Positions 1 through 5,983 of a stretch of DNA of 7,442 nt are shown here, piece after piece. The position numbers were made by a program, and so were the translations under genes. Every line of letters begins with the position of its first letter. Within the stretch, counting starts at the first letter, position 1. The DNA is from Methylacidiphilaceae bacterium UBA1321 (GTDB lineage: Bacteria > Verrucomicrobiota > Verrucomicrobiia > Methylacidiphilales > UBA1321): the NCBI GenBank assembly GCA_002306945.1, contig DBTH01000336.1, positions 13,209 to 20,650 on the forward strand, read 5' to 3'. The notes beneath the pieces are model-generated. The model saw nothing but the letters and a program-made list of their open reading frames with translations. It was not told where the DNA came from and searched no databases.

Positions 1-1
1 G

Positions 2-316
2 GATGTTTTTATTCTGCGGAGCCGGTACGATGGCTGGGGCGTGGTGGTTAATCAGGCGATGGGGGCGGGGTTGCCGGTTCTCACGTCGGACGCGGTAGGC
101 GCCGCGCGCGATTGGGTGACTGATGGCGTGAACGGACGTGTGTTTGTCGCCGGAGACGGACAGGCCCTTTATGAGGCGATGAAGTCGGCAGCGGACAATC
201 GGGAGCGGCTGAAGGAGTGGGGTGCGTCATCGTCGGAGAGGGCGGCCGGATTATCACCGGAGGCGGGAGCTGAGGCCTGGGTGAAAATTGTCGCAGCGGT
301 ATTTGGGGAAAACTAA
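2..316 (+). CDS. GT4-family glycosyltransferase, C-terminal fragment (5' end outside the window)
   Basis: The reading frame is open from the left edge to a TAA at 314-316 and gives 104 visible residues. They match the nucleotide-sugar-binding C-terminal half of a GT-B fold, family GT4 glycosyltransferase. The visible signature runs SRYDGWGVVVNQAMGAGLPV, followed by a conserved DxVGAA segment, a DGVNGRVF loop and a terminal helix. Enzymes of this family transfer a sugar from a nucleotide-sugar donor to a lipid-linked or growing oligosaccharide at the cytoplasmic face of the inner membrane. At the usual EX7E site the pair here is Asp10 and Gln18 of the fragment, so both glutamates are replaced; a DGWG form is common in one GT4 subgroup. 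The stop lies 7 bp before the next glycosyltransferase start, implying one transcript. Acceptor and donor cannot be told from the sequence. The internal ATG at 59 is not a plausible start because the family motif begins upstream of it. Confidence 0.9.
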   Translation, partial: DVFILRSRYDGWGVVVNQAMGAGLPVLTSDAVGAARDWVTDGVNGRVFVAGDGQALYEAMKSAADNRERLKEWGASSSERAAGLSPEAGAEAWVKIVAAVFGEN

Positions 317-323
317 AAAGATT

Positions 324-1484
324 ATGAAAGTACTTTTGGCCAGCAGCAGTTCGGGATCGCGCGGAGGCGGGGAGAAATTCCTGATTCATCTGGGCAAGGG
401 ACTGGTGTCGCGCGGCAACCAGGTGGCGCTCTGGGTGTCGAATCATCCGCGAATGGACGAGTTGTGCGCGGAGTTCAAGGCCGCTTGCGGTCCGGTGCTG
501 CGTTCGCGCTATCGCAATACGTATGATTACCCGGCCCGTTCGCTGGCAACGGCGTGGAGCCCACTGACGTCGCGCCGGATCGCGCGGGAATGGTCGAACT
601 CCGGTTGCGATGTGGTGCATATCAATAAGCAGAATCTGGAGGATGGACTGGATTTGCTGGAAGCGGGGGGGCATTGCCGCCTGCCATCGATCTGCACGAT
701 TCACCTGACCCAGACGGCGCTCGAACTGGAGGCGCGTTATGCGTTTTTGCGGGACTGGGTGGCGCGCTGGGCGTTGAGCCGCTACCAGGGAAAATATGTA
801 ACAGTGGAAGAGAGCCGCGAAATGGGACTGCGGTTGTTTTTGATGGGTTCGCAGGGAGTGGAGTGCGTGGATAACGGAGTGGAACGTTACGACCGGGCCG
901 CTCATCCGGAGGATCGTCTGCGAGTGCGCAAGGAGAGGGGCTGGGAGGAGAATGCTTTTGTGGTGTGCAGTGTGGGGCGGATGGTGGAGCAGAAACGACC
1001 GTTGCTGTTTTTGGAAGTGGCGCGGAAATTTGTCGAGCAGGACGAATCGGCCCGTTTTCTGTGGGTGGGGGACGGGGTCTTGTCACCGCTTTGGGACGAA
1101 CAAGTGCGCCGTCTCGGGCTGGAGGGGCGTGTATGCCGGTTGCCGTGGCAGGCGGAGGTGAAGCCGTATCTGGGCGGTTCGGACATGTATTTGCATACGG
1201 CCGCATACGAGGGGGCGCCGTTCGCCCTGCTGGAGGCAATGGGGGCGGGATTGCCCTGCGTGGTGGCGAAGGATTTACTGGAATCGATGTCGATCCTGAC
1301 GGACGGGGAGGTTATCCCGTTCGATCCGCGCCGGGGATTGTCGGCGGTGGAATTGGCGCCGGATCGTTTGCGGGAAGCGGCGTTGGCGGGATTACGGGCG
1401 GTCGAGGAACGGTTTTCCCTCGCTCGTATGTCGGAAAAGTACGAGGCCCTTTATCACGAGGCGGTCTTGTTGCCGCGGGAGTAA
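324..1484 (+). CDS. GT4-like glycosyltransferase (GT-B fold), complete
   Basis: This 386-residue protein is of normal length for a GT4 glycosyltransferase. The N-terminal Rossmann-like domain starts MKVLLASSSS and has the glycine-rich loop GSRGGGEKF (residues 11-19) typical of the acceptor side. DVVHINKQN (96-104) and the TIH segment near 125-127 follow. The C-terminal donor domain shows VDNGVE (182-187), VCSVGRMVEQKRP (214-226), FLWVGDG (245-251) and YEGAPFALLEAMGAGLP (295-311). The last contains an intact EX7E pair, Glu296 and Glu304. It probably adds one sugar of an exopolysaccharide repeat unit at the cytoplasmic membrane. The ATG at 324 was chosen because the hydrophobic β1 strand begins right there, 7 bp after the previous stop; an in-frame TTG at 288 would overlap the preceding gene. 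The purine-rich GGGGAAA upstream is a weak ribosome binding site, so translational coupling is likely. Its last 31 bp overlap the convergent kinase gene. Sugar specificity is unknown. Confidence 0.92.
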   Translation: MKVLLASSSSGSRGGGEKFLIHLGKGLVSRGNQVALWVSNHPRMDELCAEFKAACGPVLRSRYRNTYDYPARSLATAWSPLTSRRIAREWSNSGCDVVHINKQNLEDGLDLLEAGGHCRLPSICTIHLTQTALELEARYAFLRDWVARWALSRYQGKYVTVEESREMGLRLFLMGSQGVECVDNGVERYDRAAHPEDRLRVRKERGWEENAFVVCSVGRMVEQKRPLLFLEVARKFVEQDESARFLWVGDGVLSPLWDEQVRRLGLEGRVCRLPWQAEVKPYLGGSDMYLHTAAYEGAPFALLEAMGAGLPCVVAKDLLESMSILTDGEVIPFDPRRGLSAVELAPDRLREAALAGLRAVEERFSLARMSEKYEALYHEAVLLPRE

Positions 1485-3574
1485 TATTCCTTGTATTGGT
1501 AGTAGTAGTACTCGGGGAGATTGGTGTCGACGAAGTTCATGATGAGACCGAGGACGTGGATCTGTCGCTGGTAGAGCAGGTCGAGGGCGTTGCGGGAAAG
1601 GCGCGCGGAGGTGTAGGAGGTGCGGGTGATGAAGAGTGTGCCGTCGAGGCACGGTGCGAGGCTCGCAGTGTCGTCGGTGGCCAGAATGGGCGCGCTGTCG
1701 ACAACGAGATAGTCGTAGGCGTCGCGCAATTCCGCAAAGAGGCCGGTTGTGCTCGGCGAGAGGAAAAGTTCGCCCGGATTGGGTGGTGTAGTCCCGCGCG
1801 GAATGATGTCGAGTGCGTAATTGGCGGGACGCACGATGGAGTTTTGCCAGGGAATCTGGTGGCTGAGAACTTCGCTCAAACCTCCCGTATTGGAGACCTG
1901 GAAGGCTTCGTGCAGGCGTCCGCGGCGCAGGTCGGCGTCGATGAGAAGGACGCGCGAGCCGGCCAGTGCCATGGTGATGGCCAGATTGGATGAGAAGGAG
2001 GATTTGCCTTCATTGGGAATGGCGCTGGTAATGAGAAGGGACTTGGGGCGCGTGCCATCTATGGCCATGAAGAGCAGGGAGGAGCGGACGTTGCGGTAGG
2101 ATTCGGCGTAGATGTGGCGGTGGTCGTCGGGAATCAGAAGCGTGGATTCGCCGCGGCGGTGATGAGTGGTTTCGGAGTCGAGGGGGATCTGGCCGAGGAC
2201 AGGTTCATCAAAATGATTTCGGAGTTCGCTGAAGGAGTTGATGCGGTCGTCGATGCGGTCGAGGAGAACGAGGATGGCGATGCCGGCGGCCAGTCCCATG
2301 AAGAAGCCGTGGATGAGTTTTTCGCTCATGCTGGCGCGTATGGTGGTGGCGGGAGTGGCATTTTCGAGGATGTTGAGGTACTCTTGGTCGATGCTCTGGC
2401 TGAGGCTGACGTTGTTGATGCTGCTCATCAGGGTTTCGCGCTGGGCCAGGAGGCGTTGGTCCTTGGCCTTGAGTCGCTGATATTCGGCGGTGCGGCGGCT
2501 GACGTCGAGGGCTTTGACTTCCTCGTTTTTGATGAGTTCCTTGAGATTTTCGATTTGCAGACGAAGGATTTCGCGGCGGTTGTTGAGTTGATCCTGGCTT
2601 TGCTGTTTGAACATATCCAGGAGGGTGCGCTGGCGTTGGATGTCGGCTTCAATGGCGATCATCTTGGGGTGTTTCGGCTTGAGCAGTTTGGCCAGCTCGT
2701 TGCGCTGGACTTCGAGCAGGAGGATTTGCTGGTTGGCCTGCTGGTATTCGTTGACGGGGCTGCCGGAGGAGTTGTCTCCGGTCGGGTTGGTGGGGGCGTT
2801 TGTCGAGGTCGCCGTGGCGGAATTGGATTGGGTGGAGTTGGCGCCGGAATCGCGTTCGATGTTCTGGTCGAGGGTGAGTTTGGAGAGGAGCTGGTATTCG
2901 GTGTTGAGGGTGGAGAGCTGGTTGTTGAGGGTGACGAGGTAAGAGGCGTTTTTGCTGCCCTGTTCTTCGAGGAGGATGACGTTGTTTTGCTTCTGGAAAT
3001 TGAGCATGTCGTCTTCGATCTGGCTGATTTCCTTGTCGGTTTTGACCAGTTGTTCGGTGATGGCGGTGAGGGCGGTTTGGGAGGTCTCGGTGCGGGTTTC
3101 CTTGCGGCGGTTGATGTATTCTTCCATGCAGGCCTGGATGTAGGCCTGGGTGTAGACGGGTTCGCTGCCGGTTCCCTGGACGACGAAGATGGAGGTGCGC
3201 GGTTCCTGGTAGGCGTTGAAGGCGACTCCGCAGGGGGGCAGGTCGGGCTTGAGGGCCTGGACGCGGGCACGGGCGCGTTCGAGGACTTCGTTGCTCTGCA
3301 TGAGTTTGATCTGCGTGCCGAAGAAGTTGCTGAATTCTTCGTTGATCATGCTGCTTTGCGGCAGATTGACGCGGGGGCTGATCATGAGTTTGCCGCTGGA
3401 AACGTACTGGGGCGCGATGCGGGTGTATTGGTAGGCTTCGATGCAGAGGCCGATGGAGACGGCCAGGATCGGTACATACCAGCGCCGTTTGACGAGTGCA
3501 CGATAGCGGTGCAGCTTGGTGAAGAAATTGGCAGACCAGCTGGAAAATGTCGGTGGTGGCGAAAAATCGGTCAT
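1454..3574 (-). CDS. Wzc-like polysaccharide co-polymerase with C-terminal BY-kinase (tyrosine autokinase)
   Basis: This 706-residue inner-membrane protein fuses a Wzz/GumC-like chain-length domain to a bacterial tyrosine kinase. Transmembrane segment 1 is at about 33-49. A periplasmic region follows, with glutamine-, glutamate- and leucine-rich coiled coils at about 160-232 and 274-400, split by a Ser/Thr/Asn/Pro-rich linker (233-273). Transmembrane segment 2 is at about 421-438. The cytoplasmic part has an RxxR-type helix (YRNVRSSL, 493-500), Walker A SAIPNEGKSS (517-526), Walker A' RVLLIDADLRR (541-551) and Walker B YLVVDSAPI (622-630). The tail EYYYYQYKEYYSR holds seven tyrosines (689-698), the autophosphorylation cluster of this family. 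In known systems, cycling of this phosphorylation by a Wzb-type phosphatase controls polymer length and export. It is the third gene of the porin-OPX-kinase operon, 104 bp after the OPX stop. The ATG at 3574 has only a weak GAG upstream, but no other start precedes TM1. No phosphatase gene is visible. Confidence 0.95.
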   Translation of the reverse strand: MTDFSPPPTFSSWSANFFTKLHRYRALVKRRWYVPILAVSIGLCIEAYQYTRIAPQYVSSGKLMISPRVNLPQSSMINEEFSNFFGTQIKLMQSNEVLERARARVQALKPDLPPCGVAFNAYQEPRTSIFVVQGTGSEPVYTQAYIQACMEEYINRRKETRTETSQTALTAITEQLVKTDKEISQIEDDMLNFQKQNNVILLEEQGSKNASYLVTLNNQLSTLNTEYQLLSKLTLDQNIERDSGANSTQSNSATATSTNAPTNPTGDNSSGSPVNEYQQANQQILLLEVQRNELAKLLKPKHPKMIAIEADIQRQRTLLDMFKQQSQDQLNNRREILRLQIENLKELIKNEEVKALDVSRRTAEYQRLKAKDQRLLAQRETLMSSINNVSLSQSIDQEYLNILENATPATTIRASMSEKLIHGFFMGLAAGIAILVLLDRIDDRINSFSELRNHFDEPVLGQIPLDSETTHHRRGESTLLIPDDHRHIYAESYRNVRSSLLFMAIDGTRPKSLLITSAIPNEGKSSFSSNLAITMALAGSRVLLIDADLRRGRLHEAFQVSNTGGLSEVLSHQIPWQNSIVRPANYALDIIPRGTTPPNPGELFLSPSTTGLFAELRDAYDYLVVDSAPILATDDTASLAPCLDGTLFITRTSYTSARLSRNALDLLYQRQIHVLGLIMNFVDTNLPEYYYYQYKEYYSRGNKTAS

Positions 3575-3678
3575 GATTTATCGTCTCGAATCAATTGGGC
3601 ACGGAAGACTTGGCGGACACGCGATTTTGTCCTGGATAGGTGTTGATGGTCTTCATGGTTTCTTGGGCGGGCAATGGA
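3575..3678 (-). other. Intergenic gap in the export operon with a possible 21-codon micro-ORF
   Basis: The OPX and kinase genes are separated by 104 bp, longer than the 28 bp between the two upstream genes. On the minus strand the gap contains an ATG (3656) reading MKTINTYPGQNRVSAKSSVPN to a TGA at 3591. It has no good Shine-Dalgarno sequence, only AAGAAA just upstream, and no recognisable motif. I see no stem followed by a T-run that would act as a terminator here. The gap is probably untranslated leader for the kinase gene, with the micro-ORF a chance event or a weak upstream peptide. Confidence 0.3.
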
Positions 3679-4458
3679 TTAGAAATTGATGAGCCGCTGC
3701 GGGACGATGATGTAGTCGTCGGGCTGGACAACGGGATCGTTGGAAGTGTCGCCTTTGTCGAAGATGGCGGTGCAGTCGACGATGATGGTGATGGATTCCT
3801 TGCTGTCGGGACTCTTTTTGCGGACGAGTTTGACTTTGCGTTTGTCGGCGAATTCGGCGAAGCCGCTGGCCCGGAGTATGGCCTTGCCGACGGTGTAGAC
3901 TTCGTCGTTGGGGATGTCTTGCGGGCCGGGCGTGCGGACTTGTCCGGAGACGTAGACTTTGTAGACCTTGTCGCGGGCGCGGTACATGACGTCCATGGAG
4001 AGCAGGACTGTGGCATGGTAGTAGTAGTCTTTTTCGAGTAGCGCCTTGATGTCGTCGGCAAGCTTGCGGAGGGTTTTACCCGCGGCGGGAACCCGGCCGA
4101 TGAGGGGAACTTCAATTTCGCCGGAGTCGTTGATGGGCAGGGAGACTGCCGGGTCGCGATCCTCAGTGACGCGGTAGTTGATGATGTCGCCGATGAGGAG
4201 GGCGCGCTTGTTGTCGATCTTGTCCATGCTATCAGGCATGGCGGAGGTGCGAACTGTCGGGCTGTCTGGTGAGGAGTTCGAAGTGGTAGAGACGGCAGTC
4301 GGATTGGCAGAAGTGGTCGTGGGCGCGGGTGTTGAGATGGGTTGGGGCGGGGTTGCCGGAGGCACGGGTGGAGCTCCACTACGTGGAGTGTACTGGGCCA
4401 GGACGGTGCCTAGTTGAAGTGCCAGTACCGCGGCGAAGAGTAGATGCCTCAAGCGCAT
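3679..4458 (-). CDS. Outer-membrane polysaccharide export (OPX/Wza-family) protein, short non-lipidated type
   Basis: This is a 259-residue secreted protein. A Sec signal peptide (MRLRHLLFAAVLALQLGTVLA, cleavage probably after Ala21) has no lipobox cysteine, unlike E. coli Wza. Residues 24-75 are a Pro/Thr/Ser-rich spacer. The polysaccharide export domain spans about 85-160 and includes LLIGDIINYRV, a GEIEVPLIGRVPAAGKT stretch and a YYYHATVLLSM strand. An SLBB-like domain follows from about 166, with VYVSGQVRTPGPQDIP and the typical closing segment VQPDDYIIVPQRLINF right at the C-terminus. The protein therefore ends where Wza continues into its outer-membrane α-helix. It probably forms a periplasmic ring that conducts polymer between the Wzc-like protein and an outer-membrane partner; the porin gene just upstream (28 bp gap) is the obvious candidate. 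The ATG at 4458 immediately precedes the basic n-region of the signal peptide. Ring formation and partner are inferred from the family. Confidence 0.93.
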   Translation of the reverse strand: MRLRHLLFAAVLALQLGTVLAQYTPRSGAPPVPPATPPQPISTPAPTTTSANPTAVSTTSNSSPDSPTVRTSAMPDSMDKIDNKRALLIGDIINYRVTEDRDPAVSLPINDSGEIEVPLIGRVPAAGKTLRKLADDIKALLEKDYYYHATVLLSMDVMYRARDKVYKVYVSGQVRTPGPQDIPNDEVYTVGKAILRASGFAEFADKRKVKLVRKKSPDSKESITIIVDCTAIFDKGDTSNDPVVQPDDYIIVPQRLINF

Positions 4459-4486
4459 GAGATTATATTATCGCAATTCAGGTCGA

Positions 4487-5722
4487 CTAGAAATGATAGT
4501 TTACCGATACGGTTGCGACGTTTTGGTAGTAATCACGGAGGTCGGCATTGGAGTCGCGCAAGATGTAGTTGTAACTCAGGCCGAGAGAAAGTTTCCGGGT
4601 CAGATTATAGCTGGCGTTGATTCCGGCACCGTAGCGCCAGACGTTTTCGGCCTCGACGCCACCCGATTCCTGGCCGTACTCGGCGAAAACGGAGGTTCCA
4701 AGCGAGACGTCTCGGATAACCTGCCAACTGATGGCATGCTGAATCTGGTTGAGTTCAACGTAGTTGGAACTCAATCCAATAGGGTTGGTGTGGGACACGG
4801 TGAGGGCGTGGGAGAGGTAGTTGTTGATGCGGTGGGTGAGGGTGATGGAGCCGTACCAGGAGGTGAAGCCGCTGGAATTGTCGCCGACTTGGCCATTGGT
4901 GTCAGAGTTGATGTACTCGAATCCAGCCGTGGCCGAGACGCTCAGGTAGGGCGAAAGTTGTATGGAGGCAAACGGGCCCGACATCAGGGTCCAGTTGTTG
5001 TTGAGGAAATCCTGATCGTAGGTGGTGAATGAAATGGAGTTGCCCCATCCGACGGTGGTCGTCGGGTTGAGGGTGATGGATGTGCGCTGGGTGATGGTGT
5101 CAGTCTCGCTGTCGACATAGTCGAATTGTGCGGAGGAGGACATGAGATTGGTGTGGCTGTAGCCCAGTGAAAGAATGAGGTCGTTCAAATCCCAATCGAC
5201 ATTGATGCCGACGGTGTTGGAAAAACGGTCGTAAGTGGCAACATTGGCGAGGGAGATTTCGTCGATCGGGCTTTGTTGGAAATAGAAGCTGTCATAGAGG
5301 GTGATCTTGAAGTCGCCGACAAAGACGATGAAATCGAGCATTGAATCCGGCGAGATGGAGATGGAGTGGGTATCGTATTCGGAGTGGCTCATGTACTTGG
5401 AGTAACCCAGGCCGAGCGTCAGATTGAGGCTGTTGATCGCGGTCACGGGCCAGTGTGCCGATGCATTAATGTGCGGAGTGATGATTAAATCCGATTCGCG
5501 ATTATTTTGCGACAAGGCGATATTGTCGTTAAAGCTGAAATCGGTGCCTGCCGACATGTCAAAGAGTATCGGGCCCGCCTTAAGGTTGTAAGGCATATCG
5601 AATGACTGATTTCGCGATGCAGCGGCAGTGGGGCCAGCAAGAGAGGAGCGCACAATATCCTGGGCCTCTAAATGAGATACAGCGATTAATATTGTTACAA
5701 ATATGTAGGAAAAAAAGCGCAC
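4487..5722 (-). CDS. Outer-membrane β-barrel protein of the exopolysaccharide export operon (BBP2/EpsL-like)
   Basis: This is a 411-residue protein with a Sec signal peptide (about 1-20, ending HLEA before Gln21). It then has a long run of alternating polar and hydrophobic segments rich in Ser, Thr, Asn, Tyr and Gly, such as LNLTLGLGYSKY (99-110), LILSLGYSH (182-190) and LSLGLSYNYILRD (378-390). The terminal strand VSVNYHF ends in phenylalanine, the classic signal for the β-barrel assembly machinery. An NDNIALS segment near residues 66-72 resembles the start of the 'β-barrel porin 2' and EpsL-like families found in exopolysaccharide operons. It is likely the outer-membrane exit pore for the polymer. 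It is first in the leftward operon, before the OPX protein and the kinase. The start codon is GTG (5722), supported by the signal peptide beginning directly after it and by AGAGAG 8 bases upstream. The 5' part of the gene is clearly more AT-rich than its 3' part. Strand number and exact family were not computed. Confidence 0.85.
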   Translation of the reverse strand: MRFFSYIFVTILIAVSHLEAQDIVRSSLAGPTAAASRNQSFDMPYNLKAGPILFDMSAGTDFSFNDNIALSQNNRESDLIITPHINASAHWPVTAINSLNLTLGLGYSKYMSHSEYDTHSISISPDSMLDFIVFVGDFKITLYDSFYFQQSPIDEISLANVATYDRFSNTVGINVDWDLNDLILSLGYSHTNLMSSSAQFDYVDSETDTITQRTSITLNPTTTVGWGNSISFTTYDQDFLNNNWTLMSGPFASIQLSPYLSVSATAGFEYINSDTNGQVGDNSSGFTSWYGSITLTHRINNYLSHALTVSHTNPIGLSSNYVELNQIQHAISWQVIRDVSLGTSVFAEYGQESGGVEAENVWRYGAGINASYNLTRKLSLGLSYNYILRDSNADLRDYYQNVATVSVNYHF

Positions 5723-5740
5723 TTTGATCTCTCTATCAAA
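5723..5740 (-). promoter_or_regulatory. Inverted repeat enclosing the porin-gene Shine-Dalgarno, abutting the GTG start
   Basis: On the minus strand the 18 bases directly before the GTG read TTTGAT-AGAGAG-ATCAAA. This is a perfect 6-bp inverted repeat with the purine Shine-Dalgarno as its 6-base loop. In RNA it could form a weak AU-rich hairpin that presents or restrains the ribosome binding site. It could equally be a protein-binding operator in DNA. The repeat is read directly; any function is inference. Confidence 0.4.
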
Positions 5741-5833
5741 TTGTTTTTTATAGCTCGAATTAAAACGAAGGGAAGTACTTATTATGATACTTAAGATAAG
5801 GCAATAGTTTTTATAAACATGAATCTAGTATTA

Positions 5834-5863
5834 TTGAAATCGGGTAATTAACAATTTTATTCT
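5834..5863 (+). promoter_or_regulatory. Candidate σ70-like promoter for the secreted-protein gene
   Basis: TTGAAA at 5834-5839 matches the -35 consensus at five of six positions. TATTCT at 5858-5863 matches the -10 consensus at four of six, with an 18-base spacer. It lies about 120 bases before the ATG at 5984. In DNA this AT-rich such matches arise easily, so the call is tentative. Confidence 0.25.
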
Positions 5864-5864
5864 A

Positions 5865-5886
5865 CTTATATCTTCGCTTATATAAG
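5865..5886. repeat. Palindromic CTTATAT / ATATAAG element
   Basis: CTTATAT occurs at 5865-5871 and again at 5877-5883, a 12-bp period. The second copy lies within a perfect 10-bp palindrome CTTATATAAG (5877-5886). The first copy also pairs with ATATAAG at 5880-5886 to give a 7-bp stem around an 8-base loop. It sits just downstream of the candidate rightward promoter, where a repressor site could act. Function is unproven. Confidence 0.35.
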
Positions 5887-5983
5887 ACTGATTCTCTTTA
5901 TCTTTTTGCAAAATTTTTTTACAGTTTTAAATCTTTTCCGACTTGCAATTCAAGAGGTGGCGAATAGCATTCAGGTATTAAGT

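Larger units (their letters stand above)
5741..5983. promoter_or_regulatory. AT-rich divergent intergenic region with promoters for both operons
   Basis: About 240 bp of strongly AT-rich DNA separate the leftward export operon from the rightward secreted-protein gene, so both promoters should lie here. For the leftward operon a TATAAA on the minus strand (5752-5747) could be a -10 box that would start transcription close to the inverted repeat at 5723-5740, but its -35 match is poor. The rightward candidate is listed separately. The CTTAT/ATAAG pentamer recurs at 5778, 5796, 5865, 5877 and 5882. I see no RNA gene. Open frames inside are short and AT-driven. Confidence 0.6.

Noticed and set aside
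59..75. 17-base near-repeat shared with 1239-1255 (16 of 17 identical)
   Set aside because: Both copies encode the conserved MGAGLP motif of the two glycosyltransferases, so shared protein constraint explains it better than a mobile or recombinational repeat.
288..323. TTG at 288 as the start of the second glycosyltransferase
   Set aside because: It would add 12 residues overlapping the previous gene. The ATG at 324 begins exactly at the first β-strand of the GT-B fold.
81..905. 274-codon minus-strand open frame across both glycosyltransferases
   Set aside because: It is antisense to two recognisable enzymes and reads as Arg/Pro/His-rich shadow sequence.
1440..1520. Search for a bidirectional terminator between the convergent operons
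   Set aside because: The two coding regions overlap, and no GC-rich stem followed by a T-run is seen on either strand.
965..1993. 342-codon plus-strand open frame spanning the glycosyltransferase-kinase junction
   Set aside because: It is out of frame with the well-supported glycosyltransferase and continues antisense to the kinase. The Gly/Arg/Val-rich product is a composition artefact.
2114..3646. 510-codon plus-strand open frame antisense to the kinase gene
   Set aside because: It lies in the register exactly complementary to the kinase codons, where stops arise only opposite TTA, CTA or TCA codons. The kinase gene avoids these, so a long antisense frame is expected. Its translation is repetitive Gly/Val/Asp/Glu with no family signature.
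3640..4041. Plus-strand open frame antisense to the OPX gene
   Set aside because: It is in complementary register to OPX codons, and the Asp/Val/Gly-rich product has no motif.
4457..5032. Plus-strand open frame antisense to the porin gene
   Set aside because: It is in complementary register to the porin codons, and the porin frame has a signal peptide and barrel features, whereas this one has none.
5906..5983. TTG at 5906 as the start of the secreted protein
   Set aside because: It would bury the signal peptide behind 26 residues. The ATG at 5984 gives a standard signal peptide.
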